In this document: positions 1 to 9,341 of the stretch, in pieces
Position numbering within the stretch: the first letter of the stretch is position 1
Layout of the letters: every line of letters begins with the position of its first letter
Assembly (NCBI GenBank): GCA_002435785.1
Contig: DIUC01000033.1
Span: forward strand, 109,303-173,302
Length of the DNA stretch: 64,000 nucleotides
Reading direction: 5' to 3'
Source of the DNA: Saprospiraceae bacterium UBA6168
GTDB lineage: Bacteria > Bacteroidota > Bacteroidia > Chitinophagales > Saprospiraceae
The notes under the pieces: model-generated
What the model was told of the DNA's origin: nothing
Database searches by the model: none
What the model saw: only the letters and a program-made list of their open reading frames with translations
Position numbers and translations under genes: made by a program

Positions 1-383
1 GGGTGTCAAAAACAAAAACGTATAGTTTTTAGGCAAAAAATGACGTGCGCAAAAAATAAAATGACATGCGCTGGAAATAAAATGACGTGCGCTGGAAATA
101 AAATGAAGTTTCAATGAGTGGATAGGGGGTTTTGGGGACAAATTGCCACCTATTTGTTTCAAAAAATCAGGTTTTTGTACAAAAAAATGCAATAACAGCG
201 CTAAAATCGCATGTTTTTTAAAAAGATAACGAGGTTGAATCAATTTGTTTTTATTGGGCTTATTCAACGAATACCACGCCGCCTATCGAAAGCCCTCCGG
301 CATCATTGACAACCCTATTTTTTACCCCCATAAATTAGGCGCTCGCCTCCAATTGACACGCCTCCCAGCCCCATCTTTCGAGC
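1..383. other. Gene-free left edge of the window
   Basis: No convincing gene is seen before the DUF5691 gene ends at 384. The stretch holds a short 21-bp tandem repeat (37-108) and then AT-rich sequence. The one open frame here (from 245, plus strand) runs into and antisense to the DUF5691 gene, and its second half has the composition of a shadow frame. Confidence 0.6.
37..108. repeat. 21-bp tandem repeat, about 3.4 copies
   Basis: Units begin at 37, 58, 79 and 100 (partial). The consensus starts AAAATGACGTGCGC and ends TGGAAAT. The second unit has A for G in the ACGTGCG core, and the first has A-rich sequence in place of TGGA. The unit equals two helical turns, which would suit a protein-binding array, but nothing here identifies a binder. 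The array may extend a truncated neighbour outside the window. Confidence 0.85.
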
Positions 384-1904
384 CTACTGGCTGCCCTGCA
401 TCATTTCTGTCCTCATTTCCCGTCGAAAAAGCACCCTCGTCAGCATTTCTTCCACGGGCCGCTCCCACATCCGCCACTGAACGGAGTCGCTGCTCCAGCC
501 GCTCTGCAACTGGTCAAAAAGCGCCGGGTCGCAGCGCAAACCGAGCATTTGCAGGTAGCCGCTGAGGTGCTGCAACTGCCATACCTGGCGGTAGTCCCTG
601 ACGATTTCTGCCCGGAATCGGCTGACAATCAGCAAGCTAAGCTCGTCCGGCCAAGCTGCCGCATGGTTTTTAAGGAGGCGGAAAAGGGGGCTGGCCTCAT
701 TGGGCAAATTAGTGGCCGCTTTCAGGAACGAAAGGGCCAAACGGGCCGCTTCCGGTGGTGCCAACAACTTTGCGAGGTGGTTGGCGGCGGGCAACTCCCA
801 AATCCGCAGTTGCTCGTTTTTTTGCCAAAACTCAAACAGGGCTGCCGCCCAAACGGGGTTTTGGTGAAAAACAGTGGCCTCCAAACAGCCCCGCAACAGG
901 GGCTCGGCCCAGTCCGTTTTTGAAAACAAATCGAGCAACTCGGCGGGCGTTTTTTCAAAATAATCCTCCCAATGCGGCGGCGGCACGAGCGCCATGATTT
1001 GCCCCAATTGGCCCGCCTTTGCACCACCCACCCAGCCGGGGTGTATTTTCAGGATACCATCCCGTTGGGCCGCCTCGTCCGGCGCTTCCGGGATATTGAT
1101 TTTCAAAGAAATTCCCTTCCAAGTAAGGCAATCCGCTGCCCGCTTTGCCATTCGCTGTGCCATAAGGGAGCCGGGGATTTTTGCCAACAACGGTGCGGCC
1201 ACCTGCCGTACCTCCTTCCGGCGGTCGTCGAGGCACCGCTCCAAGAACGGTTCGTCGGCGATGGAAAGGCCAACTTCGAGGAGGGCAAGAAAGGCCGCTT
1301 TGTCGGTATGGCTTTCCGAATCCCAAGTTGCGGTCAGCAATTCCAGTGCAAACCGGGGCGATTCCCCTCGCCAGAAACCGAGCAGCGCCAGCCGTTCCGT
1401 GCGGGAGCCCGTTTGCCAATCGGACTGCTTTGGGTCAATGAGGTAGGCCGACCAAACGGGGTGCTGCCGGAGCAACCAGCGGCCCGGTTCGTCCAACAGC
1501 GGCTCGACCTGCGGCCAAAGTTGTGGCAAATCGGGCAGCTTCATCAAGGCTGGGATTTCGGAAGTGGGCAGGTGCTTGCCCGTTTTTTTCAGCAAGTCCA
1601 AAAACTCATTCAGAACCAACAACTGCGGCCCGGCGAGTATCAAGCTGAGGTGGTGGGCGGTATTTAGGGAAGTCGGGTTGGCGCTGGTTTCCGATTGGGG
1701 GGTGGGCATTTCACCCGAGAAGTCATGGAGCAGAAAACCTGCCCTGCGCAATTGCGCCATCAAAGCCGCCCCATCACCGAGCAGGAGCGGGGCCTCACGC
1801 TTGGTGTCCACGCCAAGCTGCGCCAATCCATCGAGTGTCGGCTGGTTGAAGCTGCTGTTTTCAACGCCCAGCAGGGCGTTTTTGACCAAATCTTGCCAAA
1901 GCAT
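384..1904 (-). CDS. DUF5691-family protein
   Basis: A soluble protein of 506 aa with no signal peptide. The N-terminus (WQDLVKNALLGVE) and the mid-region stretch ending in AAQRDGI resemble the DUF5691 family. Members of that family are usually found next to MoxR-type AAA+ ATPases, VWA-domain proteins and DUF5682 proteins, and they have no settled biochemical role. The rest is leucine- and tryptophan-rich helical sequence resembling a HEAT-like solenoid. It stands alone here, divergent from dapB, so the usual AAA+/VWA partners would have to lie left of the window or elsewhere. The family call is from recognition of sequence style, not a profile search. Confidence 0.7.
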   Translation of the reverse strand: MLWQDLVKNALLGVENSSFNQPTLDGLAQLGVDTKREAPLLLGDGAALMAQLRRAGFLLHDFSGEMPTPQSETSANPTSLNTAHHLSLILAGPQLLVLNEFLDLLKKTGKHLPTSEIPALMKLPDLPQLWPQVEPLLDEPGRWLLRQHPVWSAYLIDPKQSDWQTGSRTERLALLGFWRGESPRFALELLTATWDSESHTDKAAFLALLEVGLSIADEPFLERCLDDRRKEVRQVAAPLLAKIPGSLMAQRMAKRAADCLTWKGISLKINIPEAPDEAAQRDGILKIHPGWVGGAKAGQLGQIMALVPPPHWEDYFEKTPAELLDLFSKTDWAEPLLRGCLEATVFHQNPVWAAALFEFWQKNEQLRIWELPAANHLAKLLAPPEAARLALSFLKAATNLPNEASPLFRLLKNHAAAWPDELSLLIVSRFRAEIVRDYRQVWQLQHLSGYLQMLGLRCDPALFDQLQSGWSSDSVQWRMWERPVEEMLTRVLFRREMRTEMMQGSQ

Positions 1905-2087
1905 GAGCGGGAGTTTGAAAATAATTGGGGCGAGTTTACGGCTAAAAATTGCAACTGCGGTTTTCTAAAACAAAAAGACCCCTCTAAGGGAGGGGCCGTG
2001 TTATGCCAGTGTTTGGCTAGTAAAACAACAAAAATCGTAAGTTTGACGCTGATTCAGAGTTCAGTCACTCGTTAAATCTCCATAGAA

Positions 2088-2828
2088 ATGAAATTGGCAA
2101 TAATAGGTTTTGGAAAAATGGGAAAAACGATAAAATCGCTCGCAGAGGCGGCTGGCGATAGCGTGGTAATGACCATTGATTTGGAAAATAGGCATGAGTT
2201 CACGACAGAAAACCTCCGCAATGCGGACGTTGCCATCGAGTTTAGCCGCCCAGAAACGGCTTTTGAAAATATCCGCACCTGCCTCGAAGCGGGTGTGCCC
2301 GTGGTGAGTGGAACGACGGGCTGGCTGGAGCATTTGCCTGCGGCAAAAGCCATTTGCGCAGCAAACAATGGTGCCTTTTTTTATGCTTCCAATTACAGCA
2401 TTGGCGTGAACATCTTCTTTGCCATGAACCGGTATTTGTCAAAATTGATGACAGGGCAAGCCCAATACGACGTGTGGATGGAGGAGGTACACCATACCCA
2501 AAAGCTCGACCACCCCAGCGGCACGGCCATCACGCTGGCGGAGGGTGTTTTGGAAAATTTTGCGAAGAAAACGGATTGGAAAGCCTATTTGCAAACGACT
2601 GAAAATGAGCAGTTTAGTGCTCCTGAAGAAACCATTCCAATCATAAGCAAGCGGGAGGAAAACGTGCCGGGAACGCACGTTGTTACTTGGAAATCTGCCA
2701 TAGACACCCTCGAAATCAGTCACGTGGCGCACTCAAGGGAAGGGTTTGCAGCGGGGGCATTGGCTGCCGCCCGGTGGCTAATTGGCAAAAAGGGCTGCTT
2801 TGGTATGCAGGACATGCTGGGGTTCTGA
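2088..2828 (+). CDS. dapB: 4-hydroxy-tetrahydrodipicolinate reductase
   Basis: Catalyses the NAD(P)H-dependent reduction step of the diaminopimelate/lysine pathway in the cytoplasm. The N-terminus has the dinucleotide-binding loop GFGKMG (residues 7-12). The SGTTGW segment near residue 70 and the substrate/catalytic block EEVHHTQKLDHPSGTA (about residues 131-146) are family hallmarks. At 246 aa it is shorter than the E. coli enzyme (273 aa), as is usual for Bacteroidota. The ATG at 2088 starts directly with the Rossmann strand MKLAIIGF, so the start is secure. It is divergent from the DUF5691 gene, and the 183-bp gap between them should hold both promoters. It would supply meso-DAP for the peptide that Mpl (20395) recycles. 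Confidence 0.95.
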   Translation: MKLAIIGFGKMGKTIKSLAEAAGDSVVMTIDLENRHEFTTENLRNADVAIEFSRPETAFENIRTCLEAGVPVVSGTTGWLEHLPAAKAICAANNGAFFYASNYSIGVNIFFAMNRYLSKLMTGQAQYDVWMEEVHHTQKLDHPSGTAITLAEGVLENFAKKTDWKAYLQTTENEQFSAPEETIPIISKREENVPGTHVVTWKSAIDTLEISHVAHSREGFAAGALAAARWLIGKKGCFGMQDMLGF

Positions 2829-2893
2829 GTGGCTGACCCCATATATGGCGGCTTGTTGCCAGCAAAACTCAAAACCCGATACTCAAAACTAAA

Positions 2894-4792
2894 TCACCCC
2901 AGCGCTTCCTGCGCTTCCATCCATTCCGTCATGGCAGCTTCAAGTTCGTTTTTCATCTTGGCATACTCGTCCATCACCTTCTGGCTGTTGGGCTTTTGGT
3001 AAAAATCGGGGAGTGCCATTTGGCTCTCCACGTCCGAGATTTTGGCTTCCAATTGCTCGACTCTCTTTTCGGCGTGGGAAAGGTGGCGCTGCATGTTTTT
3101 GCGCTCCTCGTTGTTCAAAACCTTGTGCTGGCCATTGGTGGTAGAAGCCACTTTGGTGGCTAATTCCACGTCCCGCATATTGTCGAGTTTGCGTTTTTCG
3201 AGGAAGTAGTTGATGTCGCCGAGGTAGGTGTGAAGCTTTTTGTCCCGGAACTCGACCGTGATTTCGGCCAGGTCGGAGAGGAAGTCCCGGTCGTGGGAAA
3301 CGACGAGGAGGGTGCCTGTATAACTCATCAAAGAGGCTTTTAGCACCTCCTTCGAGAGCATGTCCAAGTGGTTGGTAGGCTCATCGAGCACCAATAAATT
3401 GATGGGTCGCAGCAGCAGGCAAGCCATCGCCAAGCGGGCACGCTCACCGCCTGACAGAACGGAAACCTTCTTGTCTTGGTCTTCGCCGCTAAACAGGAAC
3501 GAGCCGAGGATATTGCGCAATTTGGTGCGCATCTCCGGCGGCGAGTGGTTTTCCATGGTTTCCAGCAGCGTTATTTTCGGGTCGAGCGCCTCGGCCTGGT
3601 TCTGGGCGTAGTAGCCGATATGCACGTTGTGGCCGAGCTTGACCTCCCCGGAAGTGGGTTGCAGGTGGTTGACTATCATCTTCGCAAGAGTCGTTTTGCC
3701 CATGCCGTTTTGTCCTACGAAGGCGATGCGCTGCCCCCGTTCAATGGTCAGCTCCACGTTGTTCAGTACATGAAGGCTGCCGTAACTTTTGCTCAAATTC
3801 TTCACCTCGGCTGCAATTACGCCGCTTCGTGGCGGCTCCGGGAATCGGATGTTCATCGTAGAAGTGTCCACGTCTTCTATTTCGATTCGGTCCATTTTGT
3901 CGAGCCGTTTCTGCATGGATTGCGCCAGCGAGGTCTTGGTGGCCTTGGCCATGAACCGGTTGATGGTCTTCTCCATCTGGTCAATCACCTTCTGTTGGTT
4001 GTTGGCGGCAGCGGTCATTTTCTCCCGCCGTTCGGTGCGCAGTTCCACGTACCGGGAGTAGTTGGCCTTGTATTCGTAAACCTTGCCTAGCTCGATTTCG
4101 ATGGTGCGTTTCGTGACGTTGTCCAAGAAGGTTTTATCGTGCGAAATGACGATAACCGAGCCTTCGTAAGACTGTAGGAACTCCTCCAACCAGAGGATGG
4201 ATTCGATGTCCAAGTGGTTGGTAGGCTCATCCAAAAGAAGGAAGTCGGGGCGCTGGAGCAGCATTTTGGCCAACTCGATACGCATCTGCCAGCCACCGCT
4301 GAACTCGTCGGTGAGGCGAGTGAAATCGGTTTGCTTGAAGCCGAGGCCCTTCAGTATTTTCTCTGCTTCTGCCTGTGTGTTCACCCCATCCAGCATGTGG
4401 TAATGGTGGTCGAGGTCGGACATTTCGTTCAGCAAATCCATGTACGCATCGGTCTCGTAGTCGGTGCGGGTCTCCAATTCCTTGTGGATTTCGGCGAGGC
4501 GCTGCTCAATGCGCTTGGTTTCGTCAAACGCCGTCATCGTCTCGTCCATCACGGTTTTGCCTTTTGGTATGCTCATCTCTTGGTGCAAAAAACCGAGCGT
4601 GGATGCTGTTGGCCGCTGGATGTTCCCTTCATCTGGGCGGACGTTGCCAGCAATGACCTTGAGCAAAGTGGACTTTCCGGCACCGTTTCGACCCACCAAA
4701 CCGATGCGCTCTTTGTCACCAATGGTAAAACTGATATGGTCGAGGAGGGTACGGTCTCCGTATTTAATGAAAATATTTGCGGCTGTTAGCAT
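2894..4792 (-). CDS. ABC-F family ATPase (duplicated ATP-binding cassette)
   Basis: A soluble twin-cassette ATPase of the ABC-F class, proteins that bind the ribosome E site or protect translation. Cassette 1 has Walker A GRNGAGKS and signature SGGWQ. Cassette 2 has GQNGMGKT and SGGERAR. Both are followed by LLDEPTNHLD Walker B blocks, and an ABC-F linker rich in charged residues separates them. The last 90 or so residues form a predicted coiled coil with many Glu and Lys. There are no membrane segments. I place the start at the ATG giving MLTAANIF (4792, 632 aa) because the 52 upstream in-frame codons do not resemble the family. The closest subgroup looks like the YdiF/YheS type, but the exact subfamily and any resistance role cannot be decided by eye. 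Confidence 0.9.
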   Translation of the reverse strand: MLTAANIFIKYGDRTLLDHISFTIGDKERIGLVGRNGAGKSTLLKVIAGNVRPDEGNIQRPTASTLGFLHQEMSIPKGKTVMDETMTAFDETKRIEQRLAEIHKELETRTDYETDAYMDLLNEMSDLDHHYHMLDGVNTQAEAEKILKGLGFKQTDFTRLTDEFSGGWQMRIELAKMLLQRPDFLLLDEPTNHLDIESILWLEEFLQSYEGSVIVISHDKTFLDNVTKRTIEIELGKVYEYKANYSRYVELRTERREKMTAAANNQQKVIDQMEKTINRFMAKATKTSLAQSMQKRLDKMDRIEIEDVDTSTMNIRFPEPPRSGVIAAEVKNLSKSYGSLHVLNNVELTIERGQRIAFVGQNGMGKTTLAKMIVNHLQPTSGEVKLGHNVHIGYYAQNQAEALDPKITLLETMENHSPPEMRTKLRNILGSFLFSGEDQDKKVSVLSGGERARLAMACLLLRPINLLVLDEPTNHLDMLSKEVLKASLMSYTGTLLVVSHDRDFLSDLAEITVEFRDKKLHTYLGDINYFLEKRKLDNMRDVELATKVASTTNGQHKVLNNEERKNMQRHLSHAEKRVEQLEAKISDVESQMALPDFYQKPNSQKVMDEYAKMKNELEAAMTEWMEAQEALG

Positions 4793-4872
4793 TGATAATT
4801 CTGAATCGTTATTTTTTAAGGGCGCAAAGGTAGGGGGAAAGATTGCTTGATTGTTGAATTGTTGTATTGTTT

Positions 4873-5724
4873 TTATGTAGGCAAAGTATCTACGAACTTC
4901 TCCCTGACGACCACCCGCCCATTTTCGCTTCGCAAAAGCGTGGCGCAAGCCGCCGTCGGGTCGTGCTCAAATATCAGCCGCCAGTCGTTGGCCACGGCAT
5001 TTTCGAGCAGCCAAGCTTTTTCCTCCAACGTTACCAATGGCCGGATGTCGTAGGCCATGACCCAGGGCATATTTAGGTGGAAGCTGGATGGCATGGCGTC
5101 CGCACAATACACAAAATGTCCCTGTGGGGTAGTTATATGCAATGACATCATCGCATCGGTATGCCCGTGGGTGAAGTGCACTTGAATGCCGGGAAGCCAT
5201 TCGAGCATATCTCGCTGAACATCAATGAATTGTATCCGGCCCGCCTCCTTTAGCGGCACAAAGTTTTCTTTCAGAAATGACGCTTTTTCCTTTTCGTTGG
5301 GGTTCATGGCGGTTGCCCATTGCGGCTCATTTGACCAGTAAACTGCGTTAGGAAATGTAGGAACAAGCTTCCCGTTTTTATCCAGTATCACCCCGCCACC
5401 ACAATGGTCGAAGTGCAAGTGCGTGAGGAAAACATCCGTGATTTCTTCCGGGGAAATACCGTGCTCGGCCAGCGAGGGTAGGGGGGACACAGGCCCTATT
5501 GGCTCAAAAAAGCTGCGCCATTTGGCATCTTGCTTGTCGCCGATGCTGGTGTCCACGAGGATTTTCCGATAACCAGTCTCGATGAGCAAGCACCGAACCG
5601 CCCAGGTGCAGAGGTTGTTTTCATCGGCGGGGTTGGCCTTGTTCCACATCCGTTTTGGCACGATGCCGAACATGGCGCCGCCGTCAAGCTTGAAAGTGCC
5701 GGTGGGGAGAAGGGTGAGTTTCAT
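4873..5724 (-). CDS. Metallo-beta-lactamase-fold hydrolase (lactonase-like)
   Basis: A 283-aa cytoplasmic hydrolase of the MBL superfamily. The metal-binding motif HLHFDH is at residues 102-107, the third-ligand region THGHTD at 185-190, the bridging aspartate in CAD at 207-209 and the last histidine in FEHD at 253-255. The layout resembles quorum-quenching N-acyl homoserine lactonases and YtnP-like enzymes, but the superfamily covers many substrates and none can be assigned. There is no signal peptide. It is 80 bp upstream of the ABC-F gene on the same strand, so the two could be co-transcribed. A terminator at 5773-5809 separates it from the TlpA-like gene upstream. Confidence 0.88.
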   Translation of the reverse strand: MKLTLLPTGTFKLDGGAMFGIVPKRMWNKANPADENNLCTWAVRCLLIETGYRKILVDTSIGDKQDAKWRSFFEPIGPVSPLPSLAEHGISPEEITDVFLTHLHFDHCGGGVILDKNGKLVPTFPNAVYWSNEPQWATAMNPNEKEKASFLKENFVPLKEAGRIQFIDVQRDMLEWLPGIQVHFTHGHTDAMMSLHITTPQGHFVYCADAMPSSFHLNMPWVMAYDIRPLVTLEEKAWLLENAVANDWRLIFEHDPTAACATLLRSENGRVVVREKFVDTLPT

Positions 5725-5772
5725 TTTGCAATATTTTTTTTGAAAAAATGGGTTTGTTGAAGCAAACGGAAT

Positions 5773-5809
5773 AAAAAAAGCGGTGCAATTTCCACGGCAC
5801 CGCTTTTTT
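5773..5809 (-). terminator. Rho-independent terminator after the TlpA-like gene
   Basis: Stem GCGGTGC (5780-5786) pairs with GCACCGC (5797-5803). It is flanked by an A-run on the left and a T-run on the right, so it can work in both directions. It lies just downstream of the TlpA-like gene stop on the minus strand. Confidence 0.85.
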
Positions 5810-5828
5810 GTTCCAAGCTGGATGGCAG

Positions 5829-6977
5829 TTAAAGCAAACGTTTCAGGGTTTCTTCTACTTGCTCGCCCCGGAAACCCGTAGCAGCGATGCGGCCCTCTTT
5901 GTCAATCATAAATGTGCGTGGAATGCTGCTGACCCCGTAGGTACGGGCTGGAGCGCACTCCCATTTTTTCAGGTCGCTGACGTGGGTAGGCCAAGTAAGC
6001 CCATCTTGTACAATTGCATCTTTCCATTTTTTGAGTTCGTTGGCACGAGCTTCTTTCAGCCTTGCGGCATCGCCGCCCATCATCTGCTCCGTGCGAGAGT
6101 CAATACCGTCCAGCGATACGCTAAATACCGTGAAGCCCTTGTCCTTATAGGCGTTGTAAACCTTGACCACATTGGGGTTTTCCATGCGGCACGGGCGGCA
6201 CCAGCTTGCCCAAAAGTCGAGCAAAACCACTTTCCCCTTGAGGTCGGAGAGTGCATATTCCTTGCCGTTCGGGCTGGGCAGCTTGATGTCTGGCGCAGGT
6301 TGGCGTTGGCTTTCTTCGTAAAAAGTAAAGCCACCGTTGCTGGGCTGCTGTACTTGTTGCAACGAGGTAAGAAACCCGTCGTAATCTGTTACGTACTCCG
6401 AACCAGGATAGGCAGCCTCCAACTTTGCTTTGGCTTTTTTGTGCGTTTCGAGGAAGGCGGGGTTGCCGCCAAATGCTTGCATCGCAACGAGCACCCCTGC
6501 CATTGGGTTGGGAGCAGTCTCTACAAATGCTTGAACGTCAGCGGGCTGTGCAGTCTGTGCCACCAATTTCTGCATCATGTCCCGGTAGCTGAGGCAGCTT
6601 TCGCAACCTTTAATATCGTACTGGAACCGGTTGAAATTGGCGAGGTCACCATTGACTTCCAAATTGTCTTCCTTGCCATCGAGCACCAAAAAGATTTGCT
6701 GCTCGCCCACCCGGAGGCGGTAAATGCCAGCAGTTGGCTGCTCAGGCGTAGTCAGTGAAAACTTGCCAGCGGCATTTGCATCGGCCTTGATAATTACTAA
6801 GTTTGGGCTTGCCGGATTAAGGCCCACCTTGTCAAAATACACTTGCATATTGCCTGCATTGGTAATGGTGCCGGAAATGTCCAGGCCACTTCCCCCTCCA
6901 GTGGAACTGCCAGTGCCTTCTTTGCAACCTATTGTCAAGGCTGCTATTGCCAAAATTAAAAACGCCAGATTTTTCAT
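5829..6977 (-). CDS. TlpA-family thiol:disulfide lipoprotein with DUF4369-like N-domain
   Basis: A predicted periplasm-facing lipoprotein with a thioredoxin-fold C-terminal domain. The lipobox ends at Cys18 (LTIGC). Residues about 33-130 resemble the DUF4369 beta-domain that precedes many Bacteroidota TlpA proteins. The redox motif WASWCRPC places the catalytic cysteines at 260 and 263, followed by MENPNV. A cis-Pro-type segment (SSIPRTFMID) is near the end. I place the start at 6977 (382 aa) because the signal peptide begins there; the longer in-frame start would add 62 non-signal residues. An extra cysteine pair (GCESC, residues 124-128) could be a second redox site. It likely reduces or oxidises envelope protein thiols. 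Confidence 0.9.
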   Translation of the reverse strand: MKNLAFLILAIAALTIGCKEGTGSSTGGGSGLDISGTITNAGNMQVYFDKVGLNPASPNLVIIKADANAAGKFSLTTPEQPTAGIYRLRVGEQQIFLVLDGKEDNLEVNGDLANFNRFQYDIKGCESCLSYRDMMQKLVAQTAQPADVQAFVETAPNPMAGVLVAMQAFGGNPAFLETHKKAKAKLEAAYPGSEYVTDYDGFLTSLQQVQQPSNGGFTFYEESQRQPAPDIKLPSPNGKEYALSDLKGKVVLLDFWASWCRPCRMENPNVVKVYNAYKDKGFTVFSVSLDGIDSRTEQMMGGDAARLKEARANELKKWKDAIVQDGLTWPTHVSDLKKWECAPARTYGVSSIPRTFMIDKEGRIAATGFRGEQVEETLKRLL

Positions 6978-7083
6978 GCTAAAGATTAGATTTATGTGGT
7001 TTGAATAGTTGAGTGATGGATAATTGTGCTGCGGGATTGTGGCTGAACTCGAACGACATTCACCACCGAAACCGCCCCTACAA

Positions 7084-9321
7084 TCAATTTTCGTCAAATT
7101 TTTCGCCAAGGGTATTTTCATAAATGGCTTTCCACTCGGCCACACTTCCGAATTTTTCGCCATCTATTACAACCTCAGTGCCAAAAACTTCGCCCAATTT
7201 CGTGAAGGAGACATTGCTGTTTACCAAAAAGTTTTGGAAGTCGTCCTCTTTGTCGCTCTTCAGCGTGAGCACCACCCGGCTTTGGCCTTCTCCGAATAGG
7301 AAGCAATCCTTGCGGAAGGTGTCCATCGTTTCAACATTGAAACCCAGCCCGCTTGCAATGGCGCTTTCCATCAAGTTGGTAAAAAGACCCCCATCGGATA
7401 CGTCGTGTGCGGAGCGGAGCCATTTTTTTCGGACAAGCTGCTGCACCAATTGCTGCAATTCAAACTCCTCGTGCAGGTCGAAATGTGGTGCTGGCGAACG
7501 CTTAACACCCAATACATTGCGCAAGTACTCAGAGCTGCTGAGGTCGTTGTGGACGTTGCCGAGCATGTAAATTACGTCGCCTTCGCCTTTGAAGTTGAGG
7601 GTAGTCTGGTGGGTGGGATCTTCCAATATACCCAACATGCCGATGGTCGGTGTGGGGAACACCGGCTCCGTTTTCGTGCCGACCTGGCTTTGGTTGTAGA
7701 AGCTCACGTTGCCCCCTGTCACGGGCGTGTTGAACTTCCGGCAGGCATCGCCCATGCCCTTGATGGCGTGGACGAACTGGTAATACACTTCGGGGTTGTA
7801 GGGGTTGCCAAAATTCAGGCAGTTGGTGATGGCCACCGGCACACCCCCCGTGCAAACGATGTTGCGGGCAGCCTCAGCGACGGCAATCATAGCACCCGTG
7901 TAGGGGTCGGCATGGACGTAAGCGGCGTTGCAATCCACCGTTACCACCAGCGATTTTTTTGAGCCTTTGATGCGCACGACTGCTGCATCGGAGGGGGCAT
8001 TGGTGCTCAGGTTGTTGGTGCGCACCATGCTGTCATACTGCTCATATACCCAGCGTTTGGAAACGAGGTTTGGCAGCGAGAACAATTTCCGGGCAGCCAC
8101 TTTGATGTCGCTTGGCTGTTCTATTTTGCTCAACCGGAACTTGCTAATATCGGCCATGTAGGCAGGCTTGGTGTATTCCCGGTCATAGACGGGGGCGCCG
8201 CCGCCCAATACCAATGGTTGGGCAGGTGTTTCGGCCACTTTTTCTCCTTCGTAGTAATATTCAAGTATGCCCGTATCGGTCACCTCTCCGATTTGCACAC
8301 ATTCGAGGTCCCATTTTTCAAACACATCGAACAGTGGTTGCTCCTGCCCAGCATGGCCCACGATGAGCATACGCTCTTGGCTTTCGGAAAGCAGGATTTC
8401 CCAGGGGAGCATATTGGCTTGGCGGGTCGGCACTTTGCTCAGGTCAATGCGCATGCCTGTGCCTGATTTGGCGCTCATCTCGGATGTGGAGCAGGTGATG
8501 CCCGCAGCGCCCATGTCCTGCATACCCACGACTGCTCCGGTCTTTATGGCTTCGAGGCTTGCTTCGAGCAGCAGTTTTTCCTGAAAAGGGTCGCCTACTT
8601 GCACGGCGGGCAGGTCTTCATGGCTTTCTTCGTGGAGGTCAGCGGAAGCAAAGGTTGCGCCGTGTATGCCGTCCTTACCCGTTCGGGAGCCAACAATGAA
8701 CACGGGGTTGCCGGGCCCGTCCGCACACGCCGATACGGTTTCGCCCACCCGAACGATACCAACGGACATGGCGTTCACGAGGATGTTTTGGTTGTAACAT
8801 TCATCAAAAAACACCTCGCCCGCCACCGTCGGCACGCCAAAGCAGTTGCCGTAATTGCCAATGCCTTTTACCACGCCCTTAACAAGGCCCTTGGTATGCT
8901 TGGTATCCGGATTCCCAAAACGGAGCGAGTTCAGCGCAGCAATGGGCCTAGCGCCCATCGTGAAAATGTCCCGATGGATGCCCCCGACCCCCGTGGCAGC
9001 ACCTTGGTAAGGCTCAATGGCGCTGGGGTGGTTGTGCGACTCGATTTTGAAGGCGCAAGCGATGCCGTCGCCAATGTCCACCAATCCGGCGTTTTCTTCT
9101 CCCGCACCCACGAGCAGCCGTTTCCCATCACGGGGCAGTGTTTTTAGCCATTTGATGGAGTTTTTGTAGGAGCAGTGCTCAGACCACATGACGGAGTAGA
9201 TGCTCAGCTCGACAAAATTGGGCGTCCGGCCCAAAATCTGTTTGATTTTCTCGAATTCGGCAGCAGTTAGTCCGAGCTTGGCGGCGGTAATTTCCGTAAT
9301 TTCTGGTTCGGTGATTTGCAT
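7084..9321 (-). CDS. purL: Phosphoribosylformylglycinamidine synthase subunit PurL
   Basis: Catalyses the ATP-dependent amidation of FGAR to FGAM in purine synthesis. Its 745 aa fit the small-type PurL, which works with separate PurS and PurQ proteins. Hallmarks are the N-terminal YSVMWSEHCSYKNS, the substrate/ATP segment FKIESHNHPSAIEPYQGAATG, and the duplicated PurM-like halves, each with a glycine-rich aspartate segment (MQDMGAAGI and AHDVSDGG). The start MQITEPEITEI at 9321 suits the family. It is transcribed toward the TlpA-like gene 106 bp downstream. No purS or purQ is nearby. A long inverted repeat (9342-9472) sits immediately upstream of the start. Confidence 0.96.
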   Translation of the reverse strand: MQITEPEITEITAAKLGLTAAEFEKIKQILGRTPNFVELSIYSVMWSEHCSYKNSIKWLKTLPRDGKRLLVGAGEENAGLVDIGDGIACAFKIESHNHPSAIEPYQGAATGVGGIHRDIFTMGARPIAALNSLRFGNPDTKHTKGLVKGVVKGIGNYGNCFGVPTVAGEVFFDECYNQNILVNAMSVGIVRVGETVSACADGPGNPVFIVGSRTGKDGIHGATFASADLHEESHEDLPAVQVGDPFQEKLLLEASLEAIKTGAVVGMQDMGAAGITCSTSEMSAKSGTGMRIDLSKVPTRQANMLPWEILLSESQERMLIVGHAGQEQPLFDVFEKWDLECVQIGEVTDTGILEYYYEGEKVAETPAQPLVLGGGAPVYDREYTKPAYMADISKFRLSKIEQPSDIKVAARKLFSLPNLVSKRWVYEQYDSMVRTNNLSTNAPSDAAVVRIKGSKKSLVVTVDCNAAYVHADPYTGAMIAVAEAARNIVCTGGVPVAITNCLNFGNPYNPEVYYQFVHAIKGMGDACRKFNTPVTGGNVSFYNQSQVGTKTEPVFPTPTIGMLGILEDPTHQTTLNFKGEGDVIYMLGNVHNDLSSSEYLRNVLGVKRSPAPHFDLHEEFELQQLVQQLVRKKWLRSAHDVSDGGLFTNLMESAIASGLGFNVETMDTFRKDCFLFGEGQSRVVLTLKSDKEDDFQNFLVNSNVSFTKLGEVFGTEVVIDGEKFGSVAEWKAIYENTLGEKFDEN

Positions 9322-9341
9322 GAAAATGTTGTGTGAGACCT

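Noticed and set aside
245..565. 106-codon plus-strand frame at the left edge
   Set aside because: Most of it is antisense to the DUF5691 gene and low in protein-like composition.
1981..2005. CCCCTC/GAGGGG hairpin between the DUF5691 gene and dapB
   Set aside because: A short stem in the gap between divergent genes with no T-run; insufficient for a terminator or repeat call.
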